Shown here: positions 44,992-53,764 of the stretch, in pieces
Layout of the letters: each line of letters starts with the position of its first letter
Numbering within the stretch: the first letter of the stretch is position 1
NCBI GenBank assembly: GCA_910579675.1
Contig: CAJTUF010000010.1
Span: 27,868-91,867, forward strand
Reading direction: 5' to 3'
Source of the DNA: an uncultured Muribaculaceae bacterium
GTDB taxonomy: Bacteria; Bacteroidota; Bacteroidia; Bacteroidales; Muribaculaceae
DNA: 64,000 nucleotides
The notes under the pieces: generated by a model
Told to the model about the DNA's origin: nothing
Seen by the model: only the letters and a program-made list of their open reading frames with translations
Database searches by the model: none
Position numbers and translations under genes: made by a program

Positions 44992-45611
44992 TGGAACTCG
45001 CAATATATAACATCAACGGCCAGGACACCGGCCGCAAGGCGCAGCTCAACGATCAGGTGTTTGCCATCGACGCCAACGAGCATGCCGTTTATCTCGACGT
45101 AAAGCAATTTCTGGCTAATCAGCGTCAGGGTACCCACAAGAGCAAGGAGCGCAGCGAAGTAAGTGGCTCGACCCGCAAACTTCACAAGCAGAAAGGTGGC
45201 GGCGGCGCCCGTATCGGCGATATCAACTCGCCTGTGCTCGTAGGTGGCGGCCGTGTTTTCGGTCCCCGTCCCCGCGACTACCGTTTCAAGCTGAACAAGA
45301 AAGTGAAGCAGCTCGCCCGCAAGAGCGCCCTCACCTACAAGGTTCAGGACGACCAGATCAAGGTTGTGGAAAACTTCACCTTCGACGCTCCCCGCACCAA
45401 GGCATTCGTTGCTATGGCCAAGGCTCTGGAGGTAGAAGGCAAGAAGATCCTTCTGGTGCTCAACGACCGCGACGAAAACGTTTATCTTTCGATGCGTAAC
45501 GTGCCCAACGCCAATATCATCACAGCTACCGACGTGAACACCTACGCCATCATGCACGCCAACGCTATCCTCATCACCGAGGATTCGCTCAACGTTCTCA
45601 ACAATCTCTAA
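44991..45611 (+). CDS. rplD: 50S ribosomal protein L4
   Basis: 206 residues, with the exit-tunnel loop around 45-90 (RQGTHKSKERSEVSGSTRK, GGGGARIGDINSP). L4 represses the S10 operon in enterics; whether this occurs here is unknown. Starts within the rplC stop codon. Confidence 0.98.
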   Translation: MELAIYNINGQDTGRKAQLNDQVFAIDANEHAVYLDVKQFLANQRQGTHKSKERSEVSGSTRKLHKQKGGGGARIGDINSPVLVGGGRVFGPRPRDYRFKLNKKVKQLARKSALTYKVQDDQIKVVENFTFDAPRTKAFVAMAKALEVEGKKILLVLNDRDENVYLSMRNVPNANIITATDVNTYAIMHANAILITEDSLNVLNNL

Positions 45612-45633
45612 CCCTTAGGAGCAAACAAAAACA

Positions 45634-45924
45634 ATGGATATCACTATTCAGCCCATCGTTACCGAAAAGGCCACACAGCTCAGCGACAAGCTCGGCCGCT
45701 ACACCTTCCGTGTGTCTCCCGAGGCCAACAAGTATCAGATCAAGATGCTTGTAGAGAAGCTCTACGGCGTAAAGGTAGTAAGCGTGAACACGACCGTTCA
45801 GCGCGGCAAGAACAAAGCACGCTGGACCAAAAGCGGACTCCAGCGCGGCAGCACCCCCGCCTACAAGAAGGCCTTCGTCACCCTTGCCGACGGCCAGTCT
45901 ATCGACTTCTACAGCAATATCTAA
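45634..45924 (+). CDS. rplW: 50S ribosomal protein L23
   Basis: 96 residues (PIVTEKATQLSDKLGRYTFRV near the start, VEKLYGVKVVSVNT). Located at the tunnel exit, where it docks trigger factor and SRP. Sits 22 bases after rplD and 7 bases before rplB. Confidence 0.97.
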   Translation: MDITIQPIVTEKATQLSDKLGRYTFRVSPEANKYQIKMLVEKLYGVKVVSVNTTVQRGKNKARWTKSGLQRGSTPAYKKAFVTLADGQSIDFYSNI

Positions 45925-45931
45925 ATAACAC

Positions 45932-46759
45932 ATGGCAGTAAGAAAATTCAAGCCCACAACACCGGGGCAGCGACACAAAGTTATTGGCGTATTCAAAGGT
46001 ACAATCACTGCTACTACGCCAGAGAAGTCTCTTACAGTCGGTAAGAAAGCAAGCGGTGGCCGCAACTCTGAAGGCCACCTGACCAACCGCTATCTTGGCG
46101 GCGGTCACAAGCGCAAATTCCGTATCATCGACTTCAAGAGAAATAAAGACGGTGTGCCCGCAGTAGTAAAGAGCATCGAGTACGATCCCAACCGTTCGGC
46201 CCGCATCGCCCTTCTTTACTATGTCGACGGCGCAAAAGCCTATATCATCGCCCCCAACGGCCTTGAGGTAGGTGCTACTGTAGTAAGCGGCGCCGATGCC
46301 GCTCCCGAGGTAGGCAACGCCCTTCCCCTGAGCGCCATCCCCGTCGGTACTCTTATCCACTGCATCGAGCTTCGTCCCGGTCAGGGTGCATTCATGGCCC
46401 GTTCGGCCGGCACCTTCGCCCAGCTCGTATCGCGTGAAGGCGACTACGCCATCATCAAGCTCCCTTCAGGAGAAACCCGCAAGGTGCTCTGCGCCTGCAA
46501 AGCCACTGTAGGTGTGGTAGGCAACTCCGAGCACTCGCTCGAGCGCAGCGGCAAAGCCGGTCGCTCACGTTGGCTCGGCCGTCGTCCCCGCAACCGCGGC
46601 GTAGTCATGAACCCTGTCGATCACCCAATGGGTGGTGGCGAAGGCCGCGCATCCGGCGGTCATCCCCGCTCACGCAAGGGCCTCTACTCGAAGGGTCTCA
46701 AGACACGCGCTCCGAAGAAGCACTCGTCGAAGTATATCATCGAGCGTCGTAAGAAGTAA
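45932..46759 (+). CDS. rplB: 50S ribosomal protein L2
   Basis: 275 residues, complete. The C-terminal region contains GVVMNPVDHPMGGGEGRASGGHPRS, which includes the conserved histidine near the peptidyl-transferase centre, and ends in a basic tail. Confidence 0.98.
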   Translation: MAVRKFKPTTPGQRHKVIGVFKGTITATTPEKSLTVGKKASGGRNSEGHLTNRYLGGGHKRKFRIIDFKRNKDGVPAVVKSIEYDPNRSARIALLYYVDGAKAYIIAPNGLEVGATVVSGADAAPEVGNALPLSAIPVGTLIHCIELRPGQGAFMARSAGTFAQLVSREGDYAIIKLPSGETRKVLCACKATVGVVGNSEHSLERSGKAGRSRWLGRRPRNRGVVMNPVDHPMGGGEGRASGGHPRSRKGLYSKGLKTRAPKKHSSKYIIERRKK

Positions 46760-46800
46760 ACCGTTCACTTTAGCACCAACCCCTACTCAACCCATCATAT

Positions 46801-47067
46801 ATGAGTCGTTCATTAAAAAAGGGCCCCTTCATCTCCGTCAAGCTCGACAAGAAGGTAGCTGCCATGGATGCCAGCGGGAAGAAAGCCGTCATCAAGACCT
46901 GGAGCCGCGCTTCCATGATCGCGCCCGAGTTTGTCGGACACACTTTCGCTGTCCACAACGGCAACAAATTCATTCCTGTCTATGTGACCGAAAACATGGT
47001 AGGCCACAAGCTGGGCGAATTTGCCCCCACCCGCAACTTCCGCGGCCACTCAGGCAACAAGAAGTAA
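46801..47067 (+). CDS. rpsS: 30S ribosomal protein S19
   Basis: 88 residues: MSRSLKKGPFISVKLDKKV, KTWSRASMIAPEFVGHTFAVHNG, GHKLGEFAPTRNFRGHSG. Head protein that contacts S13. Lies between rplB and rplV with a 77-base gap before rplV. Confidence 0.98.
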   Translation: MSRSLKKGPFISVKLDKKVAAMDASGKKAVIKTWSRASMIAPEFVGHTFAVHNGNKFIPVYVTENMVGHKLGEFAPTRNFRGHSGNKK

Positions 47068-47144
47068 CCACTTGTGCCTAAAGCCACGAAGCTGACCAAC
47101 CAAACCATCAAATTAGATATTCCTATACATCATCATACAACACA

Positions 47145-47540
47145 ATGGGTGTAAGAAAGAAAAATTATGCCGACGCCATCAAGGAGGAACGCAAGCACAT
47201 AGCATTTGCTAAGCTGACCAATGTTCCCTCCTCGCCCCGCAAGATGCGTCTCGTAGCCGACCTCGTCCGCGGCATGGAGGTGTATCGCGCCTTAGGTGTC
47301 CTCAAATTCAACAACAAGGCGGCTGCCGCCGACCTTGAAAAGCTTCTCCGCTCGGCTATCGCCAACTGGGAGGCTAAAAACGAGCGCAAGGCCGAAGCCG
47401 GAGAGCTCTGCATCTCCACCATCTTCGTCAACCCCGCTCCCATGCTGAAGCGTCTGCGTCCCGCTCCCCAGGGCCGCGGCTACCGCATCCGCAAGCGCGC
47501 CAACCACGTGACTCTTATCGTCGACACCATCAATAAATAA
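47145..47540 (+). CDS. rplV: 50S ribosomal protein L22
   Basis: 131 residues; SPRKMRLVADLVRGMEVYRALGVL and the tunnel-hairpin segment PAPMLKRLRPAPQGRGYRIRKRANHV are present. It is somewhat longer than in E. coli because of an N-terminal extension. Precedes rpsC by 17 bases. Confidence 0.97.
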   Translation: MGVRKKNYADAIKEERKHIAFAKLTNVPSSPRKMRLVADLVRGMEVYRALGVLKFNNKAAAADLEKLLRSAIANWEAKNERKAEAGELCISTIFVNPAPMLKRLRPAPQGRGYRIRKRANHVTLIVDTINK

Positions 47541-47557
47541 CAAGGACACAACCACAC

Positions 47558-48313
47558 ATGGGACAGAAAGTTAATCCTATCTCCAATCGCCTCGGCGTAA
47601 TCCGCGGCTGGGATTCAAACTGGTATGGCGGTAAGAAATACGGCGATACCATCCTTGAGGACTCCAAGCTCCGCAACTATCTCAATGTGCGCCTTGCCAA
47701 GTGCAGCGTGTCGCGCATCGTCATCGAGCGTACTCTCAAGCTCATCACCATAACCGTCTGCACCTCACGCCCCGGCCTGATCATCGGCAAGGGTGGCTCG
47801 GAAGTCGACAAGCTCAAGGAAGAGCTCAAGAAGATCACCGACAAGGATGTGCAGATCAACATCTTCGAGGTTAAGCGCCCCGAGCTTGATGCTCAGATCG
47901 TAGCCTCGTCGATCGCCCGTCAGATCGAGGGCAAGATCGCTTATCGCCGCGCAGTGAAGATGGCCATCATGTCGACCATGCGCGCAGGAGCCGAAGGCAT
48001 CAAAGTACAGGTGTCGGGCCGTCTGAACGGTGCCGAGATCGCCCGTTCGGAGATGTTCAAGGAAGGCCGCACCCCGCTCCACACTCTCCGCGCCGATATT
48101 GACTACGCACTCGTGGAGGCACATACTAAAGTAGGTGTCATCGGCGTTAAAGTATGGATATGCCGCGGTGAGGTCTACGGCAAGCGCGACCTCGCTCCCT
48201 CCTTCACCAACACTGGCAAGGAGCAGCGTTCCGGCTCTTCGTCAGAGCGTGGCGGACAGGGCCGTCGCGGTGGATTCCGCAAGCCCAAATCCTCACAGTC
48301 ATCCAATCGTTAA
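47558..48313 (+). CDS. rpsC: 30S ribosomal protein S3
   Basis: 251 residues. KH domain with the GxxG loop in LIIGKGGSEVDKLKEEL (about 70-86); C-terminal S3 domain from about 120. The final 30 residues are Ser/Gly/Arg-rich (SGSSSERGGQGRRGGFRK), an extension typical of Bacteroidetes. Part of the mRNA entry channel. Confidence 0.98.
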   Translation: MGQKVNPISNRLGVIRGWDSNWYGGKKYGDTILEDSKLRNYLNVRLAKCSVSRIVIERTLKLITITVCTSRPGLIIGKGGSEVDKLKEELKKITDKDVQINIFEVKRPELDAQIVASSIARQIEGKIAYRRAVKMAIMSTMRAGAEGIKVQVSGRLNGAEIARSEMFKEGRTPLHTLRADIDYALVEAHTKVGVIGVKVWICRGEVYGKRDLAPSFTNTGKEQRSGSSSERGGQGRRGGFRKPKSSQSSNR

Positions 48314-48340
48314 GCCTCAATCCCCCAACATACCAACTAA

Positions 48341-48772
48341 ATGTTACAGCCTAAGAAAACCAAATTCCGCCGCGCTCAAAAGGGCCGCATGAAAGGAATT
48401 GCACAGCGTGGCAACCAGCTGGCATTCGGATCGTTCGGCATCAAGACTCTTGAGTCGAAATGGATCACCGGCCGTCAGATTGAGGCCGCACGTATCGCCG
48501 TGACCCGCTACATGCAGCGTCAGGGTCAGATCTGGATCCGCATCTTCCCCGACAAGCCCATCACCAAGAAACCCGCCGAGGTCCGCATGGGTAAAGGTAA
48601 GGGTAACCCCGAAGGCTTCGTGGCGCCTGTCACTCCCGGCCGCATCATCATTGAGGTGGAGGGTGTAAGCTATGACATTGCCAAGGAGGCACTCCGTCTG
48701 GCCGCCCAGAAGCTCCCCGTCACCACTAAGTTTGTTGTCGCCCGCGACTATGATCCCACCCAAAACGTGTAA
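48341..48772 (+). CDS. rplP: 50S ribosomal protein L16
   Basis: 143 residues: MLQPKKTKFRRAQKGRMKGIAQRG, RIFPDKPITKKPAEVRMGKGKGNPEGFVAPVTPGRI. Binds near the A-site tRNA. Six bases before rpmC. Confidence 0.97.
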   Translation: MLQPKKTKFRRAQKGRMKGIAQRGNQLAFGSFGIKTLESKWITGRQIEAARIAVTRYMQRQGQIWIRIFPDKPITKKPAEVRMGKGKGNPEGFVAPVTPGRIIIEVEGVSYDIAKEALRLAAQKLPVTTKFVVARDYDPTQNV

Positions 48773-48778
48773 TCCGTC

Positions 48779-48976
48779 ATGAAGAAAGAAGAAATAAAGG
48801 AGATGTCGACCGCCGACCTCCGCGAGCGCCTCGAACAGATGGAACAGGAGTATCGTCAGCTGACCATCAACCACGCTATCTCGCCCATCGACTCACCCGC
48901 CAAGATCACTGCCGACCGCCGCATGATAGCACGTGTTAAGACTGAGCTGCGTCAGCGCGAACTCGCTTCCAAATAA
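48779..48976 (+). CDS. rpmC: 50S ribosomal protein L29
   Basis: 65 residues, two-helix protein near the tunnel exit (MKKEEIKEMSTADLRERLEQMEQEY...ARVKTELRQRELA). Lies between rplP and rpsQ, the conserved order. Confidence 0.95.
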   Translation: MKKEEIKEMSTADLRERLEQMEQEYRQLTINHAISPIDSPAKITADRRMIARVKTELRQRELASK

Positions 48977-49009
48977 TATCCAACCCCCTCCTAATTCAAC
49001 TGTCACAAA

Positions 49010-49270
49010 ATGGAAGAAACAAGAAACCTCCGCAAAGAGCGCATCGGGGTTGTGTCCAGCAATAAGGGCGACAAGAGCATCACCGTCACTGTAAAGTGGA
49101 AGGAGAAGCACCCCATCTACGGTAAGTTTGTCAACAAGACAAAGAAGTACCATGCTCACGACGAGAACAACGAGTGCAGCATCGGTGACACCGTGCGCCT
49201 CATGGAAACCCGCCCCCTCTCCAAGACCAAGCGCTGGAGATTAGTAGAAATCATCGAAAAAGTTAAGTAA
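49010..49270 (+). CDS. rpsQ: 30S ribosomal protein S17
   Basis: 86 residues; OB-fold signature RKERIGVVSSNKGDKSITVTVKWKEKHPIYGKFVNKTKKYHAHDE and the C-terminal GDTVRLMETRPLSKTKRWRLVEI. Ends 3 bases before the rplN start. Confidence 0.97.
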   Translation: MEETRNLRKERIGVVSSNKGDKSITVTVKWKEKHPIYGKFVNKTKKYHAHDENNECSIGDTVRLMETRPLSKTKRWRLVEIIEKVK

Positions 49271-49273
49271 CAA

Positions 49274-49639
49274 ATGATACAGACTGAAAGCCGTCTTACC
49301 GTAGCCGACAACTCCGGCGCAAAGGAAGCACTGTGCATCCATGTACTCGGTGGCACCGGCCGCCGCTATGCCACAGTCGGCGACATCATCGTGGTGTCCG
49401 TAAAGAGCGTGATTCCCTCATCTGATGTCAAGAAGGGCACTGTATCGAAGGCTGTCGTTGTACGCACCAAGAAGGAGATCCGCCGTCCCGACGGTTCTTA
49501 CATCCGCTTCGACGACAATGCCTGCGTGCTCCTCAACAATGCCGGCGAGCTCCGTGGCACCCGTATCTTCGGCCCCGTTGCCCGCGAGCTTCGCGCCACC
49601 AACATGAAAATCGTCTCCCTCGCCCCCGAGGTTCTCTAA
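49274..49639 (+). CDS. rplN: 50S ribosomal protein L14
   Basis: 121 residues, beginning MIQTESRLTVADNSGAKEALCIHVLGG, with FDDNACVLLNNAGELRGTRIFGPVARELR. Forms an intersubunit bridge. Begins the spc cluster here without a gap from the S10 cluster. Confidence 0.98.
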   Translation: MIQTESRLTVADNSGAKEALCIHVLGGTGRRYATVGDIIVVSVKSVIPSSDVKKGTVSKAVVVRTKKEIRRPDGSYIRFDDNACVLLNNAGELRGTRIFGPVARELRATNMKIVSLAPEVL

Positions 49640-49664
49640 TCCCCATATCCCTTTACTGTAAAAC

Positions 49665-49985
49665 ATGAGCAAGTTACATATCAAGAAGGGCGACACTGTT
49701 TATGTCCTCTCGGGCGACGATCGCGGCCAGCAGGGCCGTGTTCTGAAGGTCGAGGTGGCCAAGCAGCGCGCCATCGTCGAGGGTGTCAACATGTGTGTGA
49801 AGGCCACCAAGCCCTCAGCGCAGCACCCCCAGGGCGGCCTGATCAAGAAAGAGGCCCCCATCCACATCTCGAATCTTGCCCTGATCGATCCGAAGAGCGG
49901 CAAGCCTACCCGCATAGGCCGTCGCAAGGACGATGCCGGCAAGTCAGTACGTTACGCAAAAAAATCCGGAGAAGTTATTAAGTAA
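49665..49985 (+). CDS. rplX: 50S ribosomal protein L24
   Basis: 106 residues with the KOW motif KGDTVYVLSGDDRGQQGRVLKV near the N-terminus and SNLALIDPKSGKPTRIGRR. Its TAA overlaps the rplE ATG by one base. Confidence 0.97.
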   Translation: MSKLHIKKGDTVYVLSGDDRGQQGRVLKVEVAKQRAIVEGVNMCVKATKPSAQHPQGGLIKKEAPIHISNLALIDPKSGKPTRIGRRKDDAGKSVRYAKKSGEVIK

Positions 49986-50536
49986 TGAGCACCACAACCC
50001 TTAAGAAAGACTATACCGAGCGCATCGTACCCGCCCTCGAGAAGGAGTTTGGCTACACCTCAGTAATGCAGGTTCCCGAGCTCAAGAAGATCGTCATCAA
50101 CCAGGGCCTCGGCGAAGCCACCCAGGACAAGAAGATCATCGAGACAGCCATCAACGAGCTTACCGCCATCACCGGCCAGAAGGCTGTTGCCACTCTCTCA
50201 CGCAAGGATATCTCCAACTTCAAGGTCCGCAAGAAGATGCCCATCGGTGTGATGGTTACTCTCCGTCGCGAGCGCATGTATGAGTTCCTCGAGCGTCTGA
50301 TCCGTGTGGCCCTGCCCCGTATCCGTGACTTCAAGGGCATCGAAGGCAAGCTCGACGGCCGTGGCAACTACACCCTCGGCATCACCGAGCAGATCATCTT
50401 CCCTGAGATCAACATCGACAGCATCTCGAAGCTCATGGGTATGAACATCACCTTCGTTACTTCGGCCAAGACCGACGAGGAAGGCTACGCTCTGCTCCGC
50501 GAGTTTGGCCTCCCCTTCAAGAATGCCAAGAAGTAA
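49985..50536 (+). CDS. rplE: 50S ribosomal protein L5
   Basis: 183 residues; VPELKKIVINQGLGEATQDKKIIETAINELTAITGQKAVATLSRKDISNFKVRKKMPIG is the conserved 5S rRNA-binding half. Contacts the P-site tRNA and 5S rRNA. Translationally coupled to rplX. Confidence 0.98.
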   Translation: MSTTTLKKDYTERIVPALEKEFGYTSVMQVPELKKIVINQGLGEATQDKKIIETAINELTAITGQKAVATLSRKDISNFKVRKKMPIGVMVTLRRERMYEFLERLIRVALPRIRDFKGIEGKLDGRGNYTLGITEQIIFPEINIDSISKLMGMNITFVTSAKTDEEGYALLREFGLPFKNAKK

Positions 50537-50584
50537 ACCCCACACCACGGTTCACAACGACAGATATCACTCCTAATATAGAAT

Positions 50585-50854
50585 ATGGCAAAAGAATCAA
50601 TGAAGGCGCGCGAGGTTAAGCGTGCAAAGCTCGTTGCCAAGTATGCCGCCAAGAAGGCCGCTCTCAAGGCCGAAGGCGACTATGAAGCACTCCAGAGCCT
50701 GCCCAAGAATGCCTCGGCCGTTCGTCTCCACAACCGCTGCACCATCACCGGTCGTCCGAAAGGCTACATGCGTCAGTTTGGCCTTTCGCGTATACAGTTC
50801 CGCGAGATGGCTTCGGCCGGCCTTATCCCCGGCGTGAAGAAGGCAAGCTGGTAA
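50585..50854 (+). CDS. rpsN: 30S ribosomal protein S14, zinc-free long form
   Basis: 89 residues. Signature LHNRCTITGRPKGYMRQFGLSRIQFREMASAGLIPGVKKASW. Only a single Cys is present, so the CxxC...CxxC zinc site of the short form is absent and this is the C-minus type. Followed by an unusually long 257-base spacer with a large hairpin before rpsH. Confidence 0.97.
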   Translation: MAKESMKAREVKRAKLVAKYAAKKAALKAEGDYEALQSLPKNASAVRLHNRCTITGRPKGYMRQFGLSRIQFREMASAGLIPGVKKASW

Positions 50855-50890
50855 TCAACGACCATCCGGCGAGCGAAGCCGATCACACGG

Positions 50891-50973
50891 CCGCTTCAAC
50901 AGGAGCCCACACCGCCCGGCCCCCAAGGCGACGCCCCGCAGGGCATCGCCACAGGGCGGCGGGCGTGAAGCGG
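50891..50973 (+). repeat. Large GC-rich hairpin between rpsN and rpsH
   Basis: CCGCTTCA (50891-50898) pairs with TGAAGCGG (50966-50973). CCGCCC with GGGCGG, and GGCGA-GCCC with GGGC-TCGCC around CGCA, stack inside, giving one extended structure of 83 bases. The rest of the 257-base spacer is pyrimidine-rich then AT-rich and shows no gene. Confidence 0.65.
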
Positions 50974-51111
50974 GCGCTCCGCCTCAGATCCCTCCCGTCT
51001 CTACCGCCTCTCATCCCTCCCACCCCTTTCCCGACAAAGAAAGAATATACCGCATAATAGAGTATTAAATATTGTTCGGAAAAGCCGAATCAATTTAACC
51101 CCTAACAAACA

Positions 51112-51510
51112 ATGACAGATCCCATAGCAGATTATCTGACAAGATTGAGGAACGCCATCAAAGCAAACCACCGTGTGGTTGAGATCCCTGCCTCAAACTT
51201 GAAAAAAGAAATCACGAAGATTCTCTTCGAGCAAGGCTATATCCTTAACTACAAGTTTATCGACGGCGAGACCCCTGCCGGAGTCATCAAGATCGCTCTG
51301 AAGTATGATCCCGTCGACAAGGTCAACGCCATCAAAGACCTCAAGCGCGTGTCGCGTCCGGGTCTTCGCCAGTACACCGGCTACAAAGATATGCCGCGCG
51401 TCCTCAACGGCCTCGGCATCGCCATCCTCTCCACCTCTCAGGGCGTGATGACCAACAAGAAAGCCCGCGACCTCAAGATCGGCGGCGAAGTGCTCTGCTA
51501 CGTTTATTAA
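51112..51510 (+). CDS. rpsH: 30S ribosomal protein S8
   Basis: 132 residues: MTDPIADYLTRLRNAIKANHRVVEIPASNLKKEI; C-terminal GLGIAILSTSQGVMTNKKARDLKIGGEVLCYVY. A central 16S-binding protein and spc-operon repressor in enterics. The unusual upstream spacer is where a control site could sit. Confidence 0.98.
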   Translation: MTDPIADYLTRLRNAIKANHRVVEIPASNLKKEITKILFEQGYILNYKFIDGETPAGVIKIALKYDPVDKVNAIKDLKRVSRPGLRQYTGYKDMPRVLNGLGIAILSTSQGVMTNKKARDLKIGGEVLCYVY

Positions 51511-51530
51511 TCCTTTAACCATCACCGAAT

Positions 51531-52085
51531 ATGTCACGTATAGGTAAGGCACCCATCGAAATACCCCAGGGCGTAACTGTAAAGGTCGACAACAACGTTG
51601 TGACAGTTAAAGGTCCTAAAGGCGAGCTCAAGCAGGCCGTCAATCCCGATCTCGACATCAAGATCGAAAACGACCACATCTACATCAGCCGTCCCAGCGA
51701 CGACCGCGAGCACCGCGCTCAGCACGGTCTCTATCGCGCTCTCATCCACAACATGGTCGTAGGCGTATCCACCGGCTACCGCAAAGAAATGGAGTTGGTA
51801 GGCGTAGGCTACCGTGCCGCCGCCACCGGGCAGGTACTCGAACTCTCGCTCGGCTTCTCCCACGCCATATATATCAAGCTCCCGCCCGAAGTGAAAGTAG
51901 AGGCCAAGTCGGAGCGCAATAAGAATCCCCTCATCATTTTGGAGAGCGACGACAAGCAGCTCCTCGGCCAGGTATGTGCCAAGATACGCTCGCTCCGCAA
52001 GCCTGAACCCTACAAGGGCAAAGGTATCAAGTTTGTCGGCGAAGTTATCCGCCGCAAGTCTGGCAAGAGCGCAAGCGCTAAATAA
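51531..52085 (+). CDS. rplF: 50S ribosomal protein L6
   Basis: 184 residues; two similar domains, MSRIGKAPIEIPQGVTVKVDNNVVTVKGPKG and the C-terminal RKPEPYKGKGIKFVGEVIRRKSGKS. Located near the GTPase-associated centre. 20 bases after rpsH. Confidence 0.98.
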   Translation: MSRIGKAPIEIPQGVTVKVDNNVVTVKGPKGELKQAVNPDLDIKIENDHIYISRPSDDREHRAQHGLYRALIHNMVVGVSTGYRKEMELVGVGYRAAATGQVLELSLGFSHAIYIKLPPEVKVEAKSERNKNPLIILESDDKQLLGQVCAKIRSLRKPEPYKGKGIKFVGEVIRRKSGKSASAK

Positions 52086-52117
52086 TTTCATCAACCTTAC
52101 TGAGAATAAACTCCATC

Positions 52118-52459
52118 ATGATCTCCAAGATACAACGTCGCAACAAAATCAAGGCCCGCATCCGCGGCAAGATCTCTGGCACTGCAGCACGTCCCCGCAT
52201 GTCGGTGTTCCGCAGCAACAAGCAGATCTACGTACAGGTCATCGACGACCTCGCAGGCAAGACCCTTGCTTCTGCCTCTTCAAAGGGCATCGAGGAAGGC
52301 ACCAAGTCGGAAATTGCAGCCAAGGTGGGCGAAGCCATCGCCCAGAAGGCTATCGCAGCCGGCATCACCGAAGTAGTATTCGACCGCAACGGCTATCTCT
52401 TCCATGGCCGTGTTAAATCACTCGCCGACGCTGCCCGCAACGGCGGTCTTAAATTCTAA
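52118..52459 (+). CDS. rplR: 50S ribosomal protein L18
   Basis: 113 residues: RRNKIKARIRGKISGTAARPRMSVFRSNKQIYVQVIDD, ending VFDRNGYLFHGRVKSLADAARNGGLKF, the conserved 5S-binding form. 11 bases before rpsE. Confidence 0.97.
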   Translation: MISKIQRRNKIKARIRGKISGTAARPRMSVFRSNKQIYVQVIDDLAGKTLASASSKGIEEGTKSEIAAKVGEAIAQKAIAAGITEVVFDRNGYLFHGRVKSLADAARNGGLKF

Positions 52460-52470
52460 CATATCCATCC

Positions 52471-52989
52471 ATGGCAAAAAGAAATAATCGCGTTAAGTCA
52501 ACCGCCGACCTCGACCTCAAGGACCGCCTCGTAGCTATCAACCGTGTCACCAAGGTGACCAAGGGTGGCCGTGCATTCACTTTCGCCGCTATCGTTGTCG
52601 TAGGCAACGAAGACGGTGTAGTTGGCTGGGGCCTCGGCAAAGCCAATGAAGTACAGGCTGCTATCGCCAAGGGCGTAGAAGCTGCTAAGAAAAATCTCAT
52701 CCGTGTTCCCGTCCACAAGGGCACTATCCCCCACGAGCAGGTGGCCAAGTTTGGCGGCTCGCGTGTGATCCTCAAGCCCGCTTCCCACGGTACCGGTGTG
52801 AAGGCCGGTGGCGCTATGCGTGCCGTCCTCGAGAGCGTGGGCATCACCGATGTGCTTGCCAAGAGCAAGGGCTCTTCCAACCCCCACAACCTCGTTAAGG
52901 CTACCATCGCCGCCCTCGACGAGATGCGCTCGCCCGCTATCGTTGCCCAGAACCGCGGCATCACCGTAGACCAGGTGTTCAACGGCTGA
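52471..52989 (+). CDS. rpsE: 30S ribosomal protein S5
   Basis: 172 residues with the dsRNA-binding-like N-terminal domain (DLKDRLVAINRVTKVTKGGRAFTFAAIVVVGNEDGVVGWGLGKA) and the S5 C-terminal domain (GGAMRAVLESVGITDVLAKSKGSSNPHNLVKAT). Involved in decoding accuracy; the spectinomycin-contact loop around KVTKGGR is unaltered in form. Confidence 0.98.
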   Translation: MAKRNNRVKSTADLDLKDRLVAINRVTKVTKGGRAFTFAAIVVVGNEDGVVGWGLGKANEVQAAIAKGVEAAKKNLIRVPVHKGTIPHEQVAKFGGSRVILKPASHGTGVKAGGAMRAVLESVGITDVLAKSKGSSNPHNLVKATIAALDEMRSPAIVAQNRGITVDQVFNG

Positions 52990-53040
52990 TCTTCGCCACA
53001 CATATCATATCGTTAAACTCTTTTTCAACCCATATATATA

Positions 53041-53220
53041 ATGGCACAGATCAAGATCACCCAGACCAAGAGCCGCATCAACGCTCCTGCCATCCAGAAG
53101 CGTACTCTCGATGCCCTCGGTCTTAAGAAGATGAACCACACCGTGGTCAAGGAAGACACCCCCTCGGTGATGGGCATGGTTGAAGCCGTGCGCCATCTCG
53201 TGACTGTCGAGAAGGCCTGA
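53041..53220 (+). CDS. rpmD: 50S ribosomal protein L30
   Basis: 59 residues from the ATG at 53041: MAQIKITQTKSRINAPAIQK then RTLDALGLKKMNHTVVKED and VRHLVTVEKA. Typical L30 length and sequence. It occupies its expected slot between rpsE and rplO, 51 bases after rpsE. Confidence 0.96.
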   Translation: MAQIKITQTKSRINAPAIQKRTLDALGLKKMNHTVVKEDTPSVMGMVEAVRHLVTVEKA

Positions 53221-53309
53221 GCATCATCTCAAGGTTAAGAATCTACATTTATCCTCCTCCTCTCTCCTCGCTATCTTTTTTATCCAACACCAACATTCAG
53301 ATTGATACA

Positions 53310-53759
53310 ATGGAACTCAATACCATACGTCCGGCTGTAGGATCCGTCACTCGCTCTACCCGTATCGGCCGCGGCCCCGGCTCCGGCAAGGGTGGCACAT
53401 CGACCCGTGGTCACAAGGGTGCGAAAAGCCGTTCGGGCTACAGCCGTAAGATCGGCTTCGAAGGTGGCCAGATGCCCCTCCAGCGCCGTCTCCCCAAGTT
53501 TGGCTTCAAAAATCCCAACCGTGTAGAATACAAGGCTCTCAATATCTCCGACATCGAGACTCTCGCAGCTGCACGCAACCTCGAGAAGATCGGCCTCGAC
53601 GAGCTCCGCTCTGCCGGCCTCATCTCGCGCAAGCAGCTCGTCAAGATCCTTGCCAACGGCACCATCACCCGCGCCGTAGTCGTTGAGGCCAACGCATTCT
53701 CCAAGGCTGCTGAGGAAGCCATTGTCAAGGCTGGCGGCTCTATCAATAAAATCGGCTGA
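53310..53759 (+). CDS. rplO: 50S ribosomal protein L15
   Basis: 149 residues. Gly-rich extended N-terminus (RIGRGPGSGKGGTSTRGHKGAKSRSGY) and the C-terminal globular part with ITRAVVVEANAFSKAAEEAIVKAGG. Ends 5 bases before secY. Confidence 0.98.
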   Translation: MELNTIRPAVGSVTRSTRIGRGPGSGKGGTSTRGHKGAKSRSGYSRKIGFEGGQMPLQRRLPKFGFKNPNRVEYKALNISDIETLAAARNLEKIGLDELRSAGLISRKQLVKILANGTITRAVVVEANAFSKAAEEAIVKAGGSINKIG

Positions 53760-53764
53760 TTCAA

